DNA from: Euperipatoides rowelli
Taxonomy: Eukaryota; Onychophora; Udeonychophora; Euonychophora; Peripatopsidae
Length of the DNA: 10,814 nt
Reading direction: 5' to 3' (one strand)
NCBI GenBank assembly: GCA_003024985.2
Contig: PXIH01S0019491.1
Below, piece by piece: positions 1 through 7,604 of this stretch. The translations under genes were made by a program, and so were the position numbers. The stretch's first letter is position 1. The number at the start of each line of letters is the position of its first letter. The notes beneath the pieces are model-generated. The model had not been told where the DNA came from. It saw only the letters and a program-made list of their open reading frames with translations, and made no database searches.

Positions 1-1181
1 AATTTACATTAATGGGATATAGGCTATAATTTTTACAGCACATCCAAGTAACGTACGTTTTTAACCTGGTTGCAGCAGCTGCTGTTGTATTTATTACGAC
101 CGTGTTTTCATTATTAAAAAAAAAAAAAAAAAAAAACCCTGTATAGCCTATCTGTGCCATCTAATGCAGAAAATATTAATTAATTTACATGCCTAATAAA
201 TTAAATAATACGCAAGAACAGAGAAATAGCGTTCTAGCAAAGAGAAGGCTATCGAAAAAGATTTTGCACGTGGAAATAGCGGGATACACAAAATTATGCT
301 GGTAAATGTTGCATTTGAAATTAGCCAGATGCTCGTTGAGAGGGTTAATAAAGATATATTTTTGTGCACAAAATTAATACATACACTCATCCCTATCATA
401 TTTAATTATCCTTACTAGCAGTAAACTTCATCCTTATCTACATGAACTTTAACCGTTGGTCTATTCTTCTCATCAGCAGTGTTACTTTAAGATGTTTTTT
501 TCTTAATTGGTTTACATATAATGTTTATAAAATCATAAATAAATCTGAGTAATTTTTATTTTATGGTCAACCGTTATAAGTTCAGAAAGCCTAGCAATTT
601 TAATTTTTTTTTTGTTTTTATGTTAGATTATTTTATGCCATTAACATTTCTTAAAAATGTAGTTTTTTTTTTATGTTCACTAAATTTTTCCCTTGCACGT
701 TATCATGCACATTTTTATTGTTGTCCGCTCGAGATGGGGCTAAAGCCCACTAATTTTAGATTCCCGTTGAAAAATTTTAAAACGCCCATGAAAGGTATAA
801 CCAAAAATTATATTTTCTTTGACAATTTAATCTTTTATTTGATATTTGTCATACCGGTACTGTATGTTTAATCCAATTTCCACTGTTTTGAAATCCATTA
901 TTCATTTATTGACAGACAAACACATTTTCATATTTTTTTTAAAATTGCATTATTCTTAACCACTAAGTTTTATTTTTTTTTGGATTCAGTTCAGTTACTT
1001 CCCTTATTCATTTTAGGTTTTTACACTTTTACAATAGGTTGAAAGGTATACAGTATATAAGCTTTAGATTACTGATAGGAGTTCCACCTAAATTGAACTC
1101 AGCCTCCTATAAAACCCTTAGTTGTATAACATATTAATATTTTCAAACTTGTTCCATGTGTATTCTGGTAAGTTTATTTCA
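1..1181. other. A+T-rich left flank without recognisable gene
   Basis: No coding region is supported here. The open frames are short and consist mostly of Phe, Leu, Ile and Asn, as expected from T-rich DNA read by chance. Visible structure is limited to a 21-base A run at 116-136, a 12-bp perfect palindrome CAGCAGCTGCTG at 73-84, and several T runs of 8-10 bases. The A run is followed by CCCTGTATAG. It could be the tail of an old retroposed sequence, but nothing upstream identifies one. The stretch ends where the 5' LTR of the retrotransposon begins. Confidence 0.6.
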
Positions 1182-1314
1182 TGTTAGTATTATTTTATTT
1201 TATTATGTATGCAATGCGCATTCGCTGAGCATCTGTAATGGCGGATTAAGCTATCAATAAAGCATGTTATATCATACCCTGTTATATGGTATATCTTATG
1301 TAAAGAATCTAACA
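1182..1314 (+). repeat. 5' LTR of the gypsy element (133 bp)
   Basis: It begins TGTTAG and ends CTAACA, an inverted TGTTA/TAACA pair, one base before the primer binding site. The block at 1225-1262, starting CTGAGCATCTG and ending AATAAAG, matches 6873-6912 of the 3' LTR apart from a 2-bp gap. It includes the polyadenylation signal AATAAA (1256-1261). Compared with the 3' LTR it lacks about 25 bp between TGTTA and GCAATG. That missing part holds the TATA-like CCTATAAAT of the 3' copy, so this 5' LTR may have lost its promoter. The last ~50 bp align only loosely (AAAGAATCTAACA against AAACGAGTCTTTCA). Confidence 0.85.
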
Positions 1315-1315
1315 A

Positions 1316-1334
1316 TGGTGACGAAGATGGGATT
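1316..1334 (+). other. Primer binding site, tRNA-Ser(GCT) type
   Basis: TGGTGACGAAGATGGGATT starts one base after the 5' LTR. It is complementary to the 3' end of animal tRNA-Ser(GCT), whose CCA-ended acceptor and T arm read ...AATCCCATCCTCGTCGCCA, with two mismatches over 19 positions. This is where the tRNA would prime minus-strand DNA synthesis. A serine tRNA primer is typical of Mag-like elements. Confidence 0.8.
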
Positions 1335-1415
1335 GTCAAAAATGGTAACGACGGCACGAGCAGTGACAATCTGATAATAAAAAGTATTTATTGTTGCATA
1401 TTAATACCGACCAAA

Positions 1416-2173
1416 ATGCCGTTTATTGGAAAGCTAGAATGTTTTGATGAAACGATGGAGGATAATAACACATATTTGCTGCGGATGAAGCATTACATAA
1501 TGGCAAACGAGATTGAGAATTCGCAGAAGGTGTCTGTGCTATTGACTGTGTTGGGTCAAAGATGGTTAAACTTTTAAGTGAATTTACTAGCCCCCGAATA
1601 AAGTGGACAGTATAATGACGTTCTGGTAGCAGTGTTGGTGTCATTTTTAGCCAAAATGATTAACAATTGTTGAGCGGTTTAAATTTAATAGTAGAATGCA
1701 ACAGCCAAATGAGACTGTAACAGAATATGTAGTACAAATAAAACAATTGTCATCTACTTGTCAATTTGGGCTGTTTTTAAAAGAAGCATTACGAGACTGC
1801 TTGGTGAGTGGATTACACGATGACTATACGTCAGAAACTTTTAACAGATGAATTGGATTTTGATCAATCATATGAACGAGCAAAAATGTTGGAGGAAGTG
1901 ATTAAAAATAAAAATACCTTTGTTACAGAAAGTGTACACAGGGTGGATTATAGACAATTCTCAAACTCAAAGAAACAATTAGAGAGTGAAGGTGATAGGG
2001 ACAGACCACATCAAAATACAGAGTGTACTGTATGTGAAAAGAAAAATCACTTGGCAGTCAGAAGTCGATTTAAAACCTATAGGTGTAACGTATGTAGGCA
2101 GGTGGAACATTTATCTAGTGTGCGTAAAAAAAAAAATAAGGCTAGTGTTGTAAAAAAAATATCCGTTCTATAG
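1416..2173 (+). pseudogene. gag pseudogene (capsid-like region plus two damaged zinc knuckles)
   Basis: Gag would form the particle core and bind the RNA genome. The likely start is ATG at 1416 (MPFIGKLECFDE...), the first ATG after the leader that opens a gag-like N-terminus. This frame meets a stop at 1575 and is unreliable to 1671. The matching frame then moves to 1672-1850 (ERFKFNSRM, EYVVQIKQLSSTCQFG, EALRDCLVSGL, the retrotransposon gag core). It shifts again to the frame open from 1808 to 2173 (RQKLLTDELDFDQSYERA onward). Two CX2CX4HX4C knuckles are recognisable at 2024-2065 and 2084-2125, but the last Cys of each is replaced, by Ser (AGT) and Arg (CGT). A-runs at 2126-2136 and 2152-2159 precede the frame change into protease. 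The neighbouring PBS and pro support the assignment. Non-functional. Confidence 0.88.
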
Positions 2174-2616
2174 AAATGTCACATAATGATGATTCTTCAA
2201 GTGAAAATGAAAATAAAATATTCACATTATATAATATTTACAGTGTGTCTAAGGACACAAATGCATACAAATTGGAATTAGACGTCAACAATCATTTACT
2301 TAGTCTAGACATTGACACTGGGGCATCCTTCACAATGTTGTCAGAATGGATATATCAAAGGTATTTTTCAAACGTTCAGCTTGAATCATGTAGTCATATT
2401 AAATTGACTGCTTATTGGTACCCACAACCATTACCACTATTGGGTCAGGTAAAATTGAAGGTGAAATATAATATTAGTATAGATCTAGTAGCCATAGTGA
2501 TGAGTGGTGAGTGTAGGCTACCGTCATTGATGGGTCGGGACTGGATTAAAAAATTTATTATTTTGTTATTTCCGATGTCAGGGCAGGAAATTAATAGTGT
2601 GCACTGTGCAATCTGA
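2146..2616 (+). pseudogene. Retroviral-type aspartic protease (pro) remnant
   Basis: This would cut the Gag-Pol polyprotein. The frame is open from 2146 to the stop at 2614-2616, with ATG at 2176; the ATG need not be a true start because pro is usually made as a fusion with gag. The active-site motif SLDIDTGASFTMLS lies around residues 48-61 counted from that ATG, with the catalytic Asp in DTGAS. The second conserved block, LPSLMGRDW, is around residues 115-123, near the expected end of the domain. The interval between has the hydrophobic pattern of a retropepsin (LLGQVKLKVKYN). This is the best preserved part of the element, with no internal stop. It differs by one frame from upstream gag, and pol resumes in another frame after 2616. 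Confidence 0.88.
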
Positions 2617-2639
2617 TAGTGTTATTTTTCCATCAGTAT

Positions 2640-3241
2640 TTGAAAAAAAATTGTGGACAGATAAGGCAGTTTGAAGCTAATATTGTGTTAAAAGATAACA
2701 CAACACAAGTGTTTTGCAAAGCACGCTTTATCTCCTATGCCTTAAGTGTCACAGTGGAAGCTGAATTAAAAAGGTTAGTGAAGGAAGGTGTGTTGTACTC
2801 CGTTAAACACAGTGATTGGGTTACTCTCTGGTAGTTATCTCGAAAGTAGGAACAAAGGTATTCGTATTTGTGCCGATTTTAAATGTCGGTCAACCCATAT
2901 TTAAATAAGAAGCACTACCCATTGCCTAACCCAAAAGATATTTACGCTTCGCTGGCCGGAGGTAAGGTATATTGTACCTTAGATTTATCGGAAGCATGCA
3001 TATCTCCAGCTTCCAGTTTGTAAGGAATCACAACATTTACTTACTGTTAATACTCTCATAGGGTTATTCCGTTATACACGGTTGCCATATGGAATTGCAA
3101 CAGGACCAGCACTGTTTCAGGCTGTAATGGACCAAACTATGTGCAATGTACCGGGTGTATAGTATGCTGGGAAGGTTGCAAAAATATATTAGAGTAAGAT
3201 TGGATAAATGTGAATTTCTAGTGAAGTCAAAGTATTTGAAC
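2640..3241 (+). pseudogene. Reverse transcriptase pseudogene lacking the YxDD block
   Basis: RT would copy the element RNA into DNA. Segments run through several frames. At 2670-2834 it reads QVFCKARFISYAL and ELKRLVKEGVLY (fingers). At 2832-2880 it reads VVISKVGTK, then GIRICADFK. At 2883-3000 it reads MSVNPYLNKKHYPLPNP, then LAGGKVYCTLDLSEA, with the motif A catalytic Asp at 2982-2984. At 3001-3162 it reads GLFRYTRLPYGIATGPALFQ (motif B), ending at TAG 3160. The next recognisable segment, GRLQKY...RLDKCEFLVKSKYL (about 3170-3240), belongs after motif C. The stretch of roughly 20-25 residues that should carry Y-x-D-D with two catalytic aspartates is therefore missing. The thumb is cut off after 3240 by a larger deletion. 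Confidence 0.88.
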
Positions 3242-3249
3242 ATAAATCA

Positions 3250-3378
3250 GTTCAAAAGATGGCCGCTGCTAGGTTGCAGAGATGGGCGATTCTGTTTTCA
3301 GCTTATGACTAAAATCATTTACAAAAAAGGGTCAGAAATTGCAAATGTGGATGGTCTATCTCGACTTCCACTGCACAG
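3250..3378 (+). pseudogene. C-terminal remnant of pol RNase H and linker
   Basis: Only the end of the domain that would degrade RNA in RNA-DNA hybrids is left. ATGGCCGCTGCT at 3259 gives MAAARLQRWAILFSAYD with a stop at 3310. One frame over, KIIYKKGSEIANVDGLSRLP follows (about 3312-3370). The A-R-x-Q-R-W and A-N-x-D-x-L-S-R-L motifs are the standard closing blocks of Ty3/gypsy RNase H. The catalytic core, the connection and the RT thumb, normally some 200 residues, are absent between 3241 and 3258. The junction shows no repeat that I recognise, so the mechanism of the deletion is unclear. Confidence 0.82.
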
Positions 3379-3439
3379 AGTAATGAATAGTTGGAGAGGT
3401 AAAGCAATTATTTTTTTACCTGTGCATTATTTTTGTAAT

Positions 3440-3845
3440 TTTGTAGAGAATTGTGATCCAGTCGTAACAGCTAAAGAAATAGCAGATGCTACACAAAGGG
3501 ATGAAGTATTTAAACAAATTTATCAATTTGTGATGAATGGGTGGCCTGGCCAACCTTCCAATGCCAGATTGGCCAAATATTGAGAATGAGCAAAATTGTT
3601 TGACCATTGGTCAGAGGGTCATTATTCCAAGCATCTATCAGGTTGAAGTACTAGAGTTGTTACATGCATGTCATCAGGGAATAGTAAAAATGGAGTTTGC
3701 CAGATCGTTGGTCTGATGGCCAGGTATTGATGAATGGATTCAAAACAGAGTAAGGACGTGACCCATGTCAGATAAATGCCCGCATGTCTGCTAGATTACC
3801 AGTCATGTAATGGCCGGTAAGTCATAGAAAATGGGAGAGGGTGTA
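3440..3845 (+). pseudogene. Integrase pseudogene, N-terminal part (linker and HHCC-like zinc finger)
   Basis: Integrase inserts the DNA copy into the host genome. The linker TAKEIADATQRDEVFKQIY and VMNGWPG lies at 3468-3550. After a frame change, RVIIPSIYQVEVLELLHACH follows, with the zinc-finger histidines at 3663-3665 and 3672-3674, then WPGIDEWIQ (3717 on). The finger's second pair should be CxxC. In the frame from 3757 it reads R-D-P-C, so the first Cys has become Arg (CGT, 3757-3759) and the second (3766-3768) remains. Stops lie at 3714 and 3759. The frame continues through ARLPVM, a stop, WP and HRKWERV, then ends abruptly at 3838-3845 against the foreign insertion. Confidence 0.86.
3838..3845 (+). 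repeat. Left copy of candidate target-site duplication (agggtgta)
   Basis: This 8-mer ends the left half of integrase; AGGGTATA at 5874-5881 starts the right half, matching at 7 of 8 positions. Both encode the same R-V-Y position of the integrase, which is what duplication of a target on insertion would produce. The true duplication may be shorter (4-6 bp), since the exact ends of the insertion are not fixed. Confidence 0.6.
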
Positions 3846-3941
3846 GCCCAAGGGGACCTGGAAAGAATAAGTAAGCGCTTCCCCTGGCTACTCTTCGCTG
3901 CCAGATATTGCAGGATATTGGACTTTGAAGATTATGATAAA

Positions 3942-3951
3942 TTGGGCGCCA
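3942..3951 (-). other. Possible tRNA-Lys-type primer binding site inside the insertion
   Basis: On the minus strand the ten bases TGGCGCCCAA match the start of the classic site complementary to tRNA-Lys, but the next bases (TTTATC) do not. The bases just before it (GTAAA) do not end in the CA expected of an LTR. It is suggestive only. Confidence 0.3.
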
Positions 3952-4404
3952 TTTACGATTATCTCGCCTTCTTACGCATTTGCTAGCTCTAAGTATGCAC
4001 TCGGTAGTCACAAGGTATAACACGGATCTGGCCAATAACACAAAATGGTTGGGCAAGAAAAACAAGCAAATGTGCTAAAGCAACATTAGGGAACAAACAC
4101 ACGACACAGATCTCTTTTGTAAGCTCGTGTTTTATTGACCCAAGGGCTCATACACCAGGAAAAACACCACAAGCAAATAAAATATAATAAAGATAGTGTA
4201 ATAGCTCGTTATTGCGACTTTACAGAATAATACCCCTCACGATTACAAACACAGTAGGCTATTCTCTCTCAACACAAATTACAAACAAAAGGGGAAAAAT
4301 GATACCAGTAATACAATGTGATAAATAAACAATGCAGTCTGCTATCTACACTAAGCTAACAGCCTACCCTTATCTGCCTGCACAAGAAATAATCACACTC
4401 TTAA

Positions 4405-4420
4405 CAATAATAATAATAAT
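4405..4420 (+). repeat. (AAT)n microsatellite, about five units
   Basis: A short AAT trinucleotide run inside the nested insertion. It has no evident role. Confidence 0.7.
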
Positions 4421-5594
4421 GACAATAACGTCACACTCACCCTGTTGGCCAAACATCACTCACACAGCCGAGCTCGTTTAATTGTCCGTTCTGGATGTCA
4501 AATATCCGCGCTGTTAAAGTCTGCTCGCTGTTTACCCTGGCCAAGGCACTCGATAACTCTACCATATAATGGTAACCTATGGCGCTTCGATCACGGTTTT
4601 GGGAAACTGTAGCACAAATACGATGTTATGCACCAGTATATTGGTCTTTCGTGGCTCCTCGTCCTCGGTAATTTCCTTGTGTGTCTACCTCGGTCTCATC
4701 AGCCTTTGGAAAGATATTTGGGTCTCCTGCCACTGACGTCTGGTTTGCTAATGACTGTGGAGCCTTGCAAAAACTTCTATAATGACTCTGCACTAATCCA
4801 CAGCTGAGGGCTACTTTTCTGCTCCTCCCGGGCTAATAGCAATAAAAATCCTGAAAATATTGTGAGGTCCTGCACAACCACCTTACTCCAGGGTCGTCCG
4901 GCTCTCCTAACTTCTAATTTCTAGTGGGTCTTGGCTGGAATTGGTCTTCAACCGGTACAAATACTAATTTTATCTGAAAAGTTCTTTTTATCTGCTTCTA
5001 TTAATATTAATTTCACAATCTCCATTATAATGCTCTGCTATTATGATAAGTCACTTCTCCCAGATAAATTCAACTGTAAATGTTATTATTAGGCAATTCC
5101 ACAATCTTCAACAATATTCAGGTGTTGCCTGTTCGAAGCCTGCTTTTCCTCTTTTTCTTTTTTAATTTCACCCCCAATCTTAAATCATTTCGAACGCACT
5201 TTCACACTATCATCATAATTCGTTCTCCTAATTGGCTGCCACCACCACGCTATAACCTATACTTTTCATCTCCTGCACGTTTACAAATAATAAAAAAATA
5301 AAATAACCCCGTGGCCTTATTACATAAAAATATTGATTCACAATAAATACTTTTATAACTTTTTTTTACAAATTATCTTTGAATAAAAATAAAATTACTA
5401 CGTACATGTTTTGTTTGCATATAAAACAAAAATAAAATCATAGCCTACTCTTGCTAACTAATAATATAAAAATACAAATTATTCCAGATTCTTTCCCCCC
5501 TTAAGTCGCAATTTACATTATTTCTTACACCAATATGCATTACGCTTATTACACACTCCCCGCATCACATTTCAACAACATATAATTAAACTTG

Positions 5595-5665
5595 TTTTTT
5601 ACAATAATATTACAACTATTTCTTCAATAATATTACAATTAATTTTTACAATAATATTACAATTT
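5595..5665 (+). repeat. Three tandem copies of a ~24-bp A+T unit
   Basis: The core ACAATAATATTACAA (second copy TCAATAATATTACAA) occurs at 5601-5615, 5624-5638 and 5648-5662, so the spacing is 23 and 24 bp. T-rich spacers separate the cores. The core contains AATATT, so each copy is partly self-complementary. It lies in the A+T-rich end of the nested insertion, just upstream of the putative G-rich tract when read on the minus strand. Confidence 0.8.
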
Positions 5666-5873
5666 TAGAATTACTTTCTAACAAACAAATCGCACACTAT
5701 TGTTCTTATTTATTCTACATGAACATAATTTTTAAATCATCACTTGTGTGATTTCCTATGACCAGACCACTTACTCCAAAAAACCTGTACTGCTGTTCCC
5801 CCTATCCCTGGTTATAATCATCGGTAATCATAATCCCCTAAATAATCATTGTAGCCATAGGCCGATGTCTATA

Positions 5874-5881
5874 AGGGTATA
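5874..5881 (+). repeat. Right copy of candidate target-site duplication (agggtata)
   Basis: Partner of 3838-3845 with one difference (G to A). It directly precedes the resumed integrase frame, ACATGGATTATGCG. Confidence 0.6.
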
Positions 5882-6425
5882 CATGGATTATGCGCAAATG
5901 AAATATCGAGATGTTAAATACAACTTCCTAGTGGCAATTGATTAATATACCAATTGGATGGAAGTGGAAATCATGTCCTCAACTACTACAGAGAAGACCA
6001 TTAAAAATTAAGAACCCTATTTGCTGCATACGGACTGCCTGAACTCCTTGTGTCTGATAATAGAACACAATTTGATTCCAGGGAATTTCAGGAATTTGTG
6101 ACAAAGAATGGCTTTAGATAAATCTTCACACCTGCGTATCATGCTAAGAGTGATGGGCAGGCTGAGAGAGCTGTTCAAAATGTTAGTGCTTTGGGAATGT
6201 GATAAATGGAAAAGAGAAGCTGTCATTGCAACATTTGGTAGATAGTTATTTGTTCTGTTATCTAAATACACCACATGTAACAACCGGACAGACTCCGATC
6301 GAGGTGTTCTCAGGAAGAAGGCCGGGGACCTTCCTCTCTATGTTAGAACCCTGTTTTTCGGACATGATAGACCAGAAAAAGCAAAAACAAGAAGAAAGCA
6401 GAATGAAAAGTGCTTACCAGTGTTA
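5874..6425 (+). pseudogene. Integrase pseudogene, catalytic core (D, D-35-E) and C-terminal part
   Basis: This is the rve-type strand-transfer core. RVYMDYAQMKYRDVKYNFLV carries the first catalytic Asp at 5886-5888, and the frame stops at 5943. After shifts, WMEVEIMSSTTTEKTIK, then LFAAYGLPELLVSDN gives the second Asp (6056-6058). Next come EFQEFVTKNGF, a stop at 6119, and AYHAKSDGQAERAVQN with the catalytic Glu at 6164-6166. Second Asp and Glu share one frame, 36 codons apart, so D-x35-E is exact. The frame then shifts to HLVDSYLFCYLNTPHVTTGQ, IEVFSGRRPGTFL (6225-6350) and a Lys/Glu/Gln-rich stretch ending at TAA 6424. All three catalytic residues survive, but stops and frameshifts make it inactive. 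Confidence 0.9.
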
Positions 6426-6429
6426 ACAT

Positions 6430-6777
6430 ATGCTGTGGGAGATGAAGGAAAAATGGCTGCCGGGGAAGATTACAGTATTAGACAAAAAGGATTGTTAACC
6501 TTCATTGTGGAAGTACAGAATCACCAGTGATTTGTGCATACTGATGATTTGCGCCATCGATATAAGGCCAAGCTGACTGCCCAGGAGCACTATCGAGAGT
6601 TGATGCTTCCTGAAGGGGGTCTGATTCCAGCACCAAGGGAAATGGTTTCGTCGGAGGCAGTGTCAAACACGATCTCCTCTCCAGGCCCCTCCAGAGAAGG
6701 AGTGTTTCGACCACCTCCAAGATAAACTTAGGGGATCCACATGGACCAGGAAGCCTATTGATAGACTTAATTTATAG
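6430..6777 (+). pseudogene. pol C-terminal region with GPY/F-like module
   Basis: EKWLPGKITVLDKK (6448-6489), then in the next frame GLLTFIVEVQNHQ, a stop at 6528, and FVHTDDLRHRYKAK match the small beta-barrel (GPY/F-type) module that follows the integrase core in many Ty3/gypsy elements and helps it bind DNA or chromatin. A low-complexity tail rich in Pro and Ser (LPEGGLIPAPREMV, SSPGPSREG) runs to a stop at 6723. One more frame change gives GSTWTRKPIDRLNL and TAG at 6775-6777. That basic ending is characteristic of this group of pol proteins, so 6777 is probably the original end of pol. No envelope-like gene follows. Confidence 0.8.
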
Positions 6778-6794
6778 CATATGTTCATGCTAAT

Positions 6795-6804
6795 CTGGGG
6801 GGAG
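6795..6804 (+). other. Polypurine tract
   Basis: CTGGGGGGAG lies directly against the TGTTAT start of the 3' LTR, 17 bp after the end of pol. This RNase H-resistant tract would prime plus-strand DNA synthesis, and its position fixes the start of the 3' LTR. Confidence 0.85.
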
Positions 6805-6949
6805 TGTTATATATTATTTATTTAAACAAAAATGATTTAAGCCTATAAATGGGTCAATGCAATGTTCATTCACTGAGCATCTGTGTAATGGCGGATTAAG
6901 CTATCAATAAAGTACTTCAGGGTTATTGTATTAGAAAACGAGTCTTTCA
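6805..6949 (+). repeat. 3' LTR of the gypsy element (145 bp)
   Basis: It starts TGTTATATATT after the polypurine tract. It shares the core GCAATG...CTGAGCATCTG...GGCGGATTAAGCTATCAATAAAG with the 5' LTR. It contains a TATA-like CCTATAAAT (6842-6850), about 60 bp before AATAAA (6906-6911). I end it at CTTTCA (6949), where the alignment to CTAACA of the 5' copy closes with CA. An end at 6944 is possible and would leave TTTCA on both sides of the element as a duplication. Confidence 0.82.
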
Positions 6950-7289
6950 TAGATTAGTGTTTACGCCCCCTAAAAAGCTTTTGATCTACAGTAGTAGGTG
7001 CTTTAAAAACTGCCATCTTCTATAACATATTTGCAATGCTTAGAATTGTTAGGGTTTTGGTGTATTTGTATCTCACAGTAAGAAGGTAATAAAGATGCAA
7101 TTGGCTTGGTCCTATTGTACTTTTTAATGTTTGTGAATACAAATAGTCTTATATTTTACCCTTATAATATCACTCGTTTTTTAGTAAAAATTTGACATGT
7201 TACACTATGGAGTGTATGCAAGCACCCTGGACAGTTTATAGGCTTATATTGACTTGAAGTTGATCTTTTTTTTTATCAAAGATTTGTCC

Positions 7290-7370
7290 AATGTGCCAAA
7301 ATTAAACAAATGTTGATGCCATTTTGGCCTAATGTGCCGAAATTAAACAAAAGTTGTCATTTTTTCATAC
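7290..7370 (+). repeat. Imperfect tandem duplication, 41-bp period
   Basis: AATGTGCCAAAATTAAACAA at 7290 recurs as AATGTGCCGAAATTAAACAA at 7331. Each is followed by a similar A/T-GTTG(AT)-CATTTT tail. A weaker relative (TATGCCACAAATTAAAG) occurs near 7553. This looks like local duplication by slippage. Confidence 0.75.
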
Positions 7371-7588
7371 TAATACTTCCATTAACATATGTTAATAGTT
7401 AGGCCTATTGAATATACTGTAAATAAATAGTACTCACCACATCTGCAATTATAGAGCTGCTTGTTTAATAAATGAAAATGATTCTTATTTTATGCCATTT
7501 TACATTTGAATATATACGGTAGTATATTTTATATGATAGAGATTTTCAGCGGTATGCCACAAATTAAAGTATTCTTTGAAATTTTAAC

Positions 7589-7604
7589 GTGCCATCTTTG
7601 GCAC
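7589..7604 (+). repeat. Small perfect hairpin GTGCCA-tctt-TGGCAC
   Basis: A 6-bp perfect stem closes a 4-base loop and is followed by ACGTGC. There is no T-run after it and no gene beside it, so no terminator or RNA function is claimed. Confidence 0.6.

Larger units (their letters stand above)
3846..5873. mobile_element. Nested ~2.03-kb insertion of unidentified element, LTR-like on the minus strand
   Basis: Integrase coding sequence stops at 3845 and resumes at 5874, so everything between is foreign to the gypsy element. No convincing protein is encoded on either strand: open frames are under 90 codons, with no motif I recognise. Minus-strand signs of an LTR element: GCGGGGAG directly before TGTGTAATAAGCG (about 5562 down to 5543), AATAAA with a downstream CACGAGC at about 4140-4115, and TGGCGCCCAA at 3951-3942, identical to the first ten bases of a tRNA-Lys primer site. 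A second TGGCAGCG lies at 3903-3896. If real, one LTR of about 1.6 kb would be flanked by short internal pieces. The end near 5400-5750 is very A+T-rich. The ends show no terminal inverted repeat. It could instead be a solo LTR or another non-coding element. Confidence 0.6.
1182..6949 (+). mobile_element. Degenerate Ty3/gypsy (Mag-like) LTR retrotransposon, interrupted by a nested insertion
   Basis: The order is LTR, tRNA-Ser PBS, gag, protease, reverse transcriptase, RNase H remnant, integrase, GPY/F-like region, polypurine tract, LTR. Protease before RT and integrase after RNase H is the Ty3/gypsy order, not Ty1/copia. Very short LTRs and a tRNA-Ser primer are known traits of Mag-like elements, so I place it there by inference. 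Seen breaks: gag lies in three frames, pol changes frame at least ten times, the RT active-site block and most of RNase H are deleted, and about 2 kb of foreign DNA (3846-5873) sits in the integrase. Without that insertion the element is about 3.7 kb, shorter than a complete element of this kind. No clean target-site duplication is visible. It cannot encode working proteins. Confidence 0.93.

Noticed and set aside
563-871. 102-codon plus-strand open frame
   Set aside because: Composition is dominated by Phe, Leu, Asn and Lys as expected from T/A-rich DNA; no domain, splice context or start context supports it.
3796-4065. 89-codon minus-strand open frame across the integrase/insertion border
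   Set aside because: It spans a junction between two unrelated elements and shows no recognisable motif, so it is a chance frame.
5080-5301. 73-codon plus-strand frame in the nested insertion
   Set aside because: Low complexity, no family resemblance, and the insertion's other features point to non-coding terminal sequence.
5601-5662. CRISPR-like array
   Set aside because: Three A+T-rich units with 8-10 bp spacers in eukaryotic transposon DNA are a simple tandem repeat, with no cas gene.
5748-5873. Upstream part of the open frame that enters the integrase core
   Set aside because: It belongs to the foreign insertion; only codons from 5874 on are integrase.
6777-6795. Envelope gene after pol
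   Set aside because: Only 17 bp separate the pol stop and the polypurine tract, so there is no room for one.
1177-6949. TTTCA at 1177-1181 and 6945-6949 as a 5-bp target duplication of the gypsy element
   Set aside because: It requires ending the 3' LTR at 6944, which breaks the CA end and the alignment with the 5' LTR end; kept only as an alternative.
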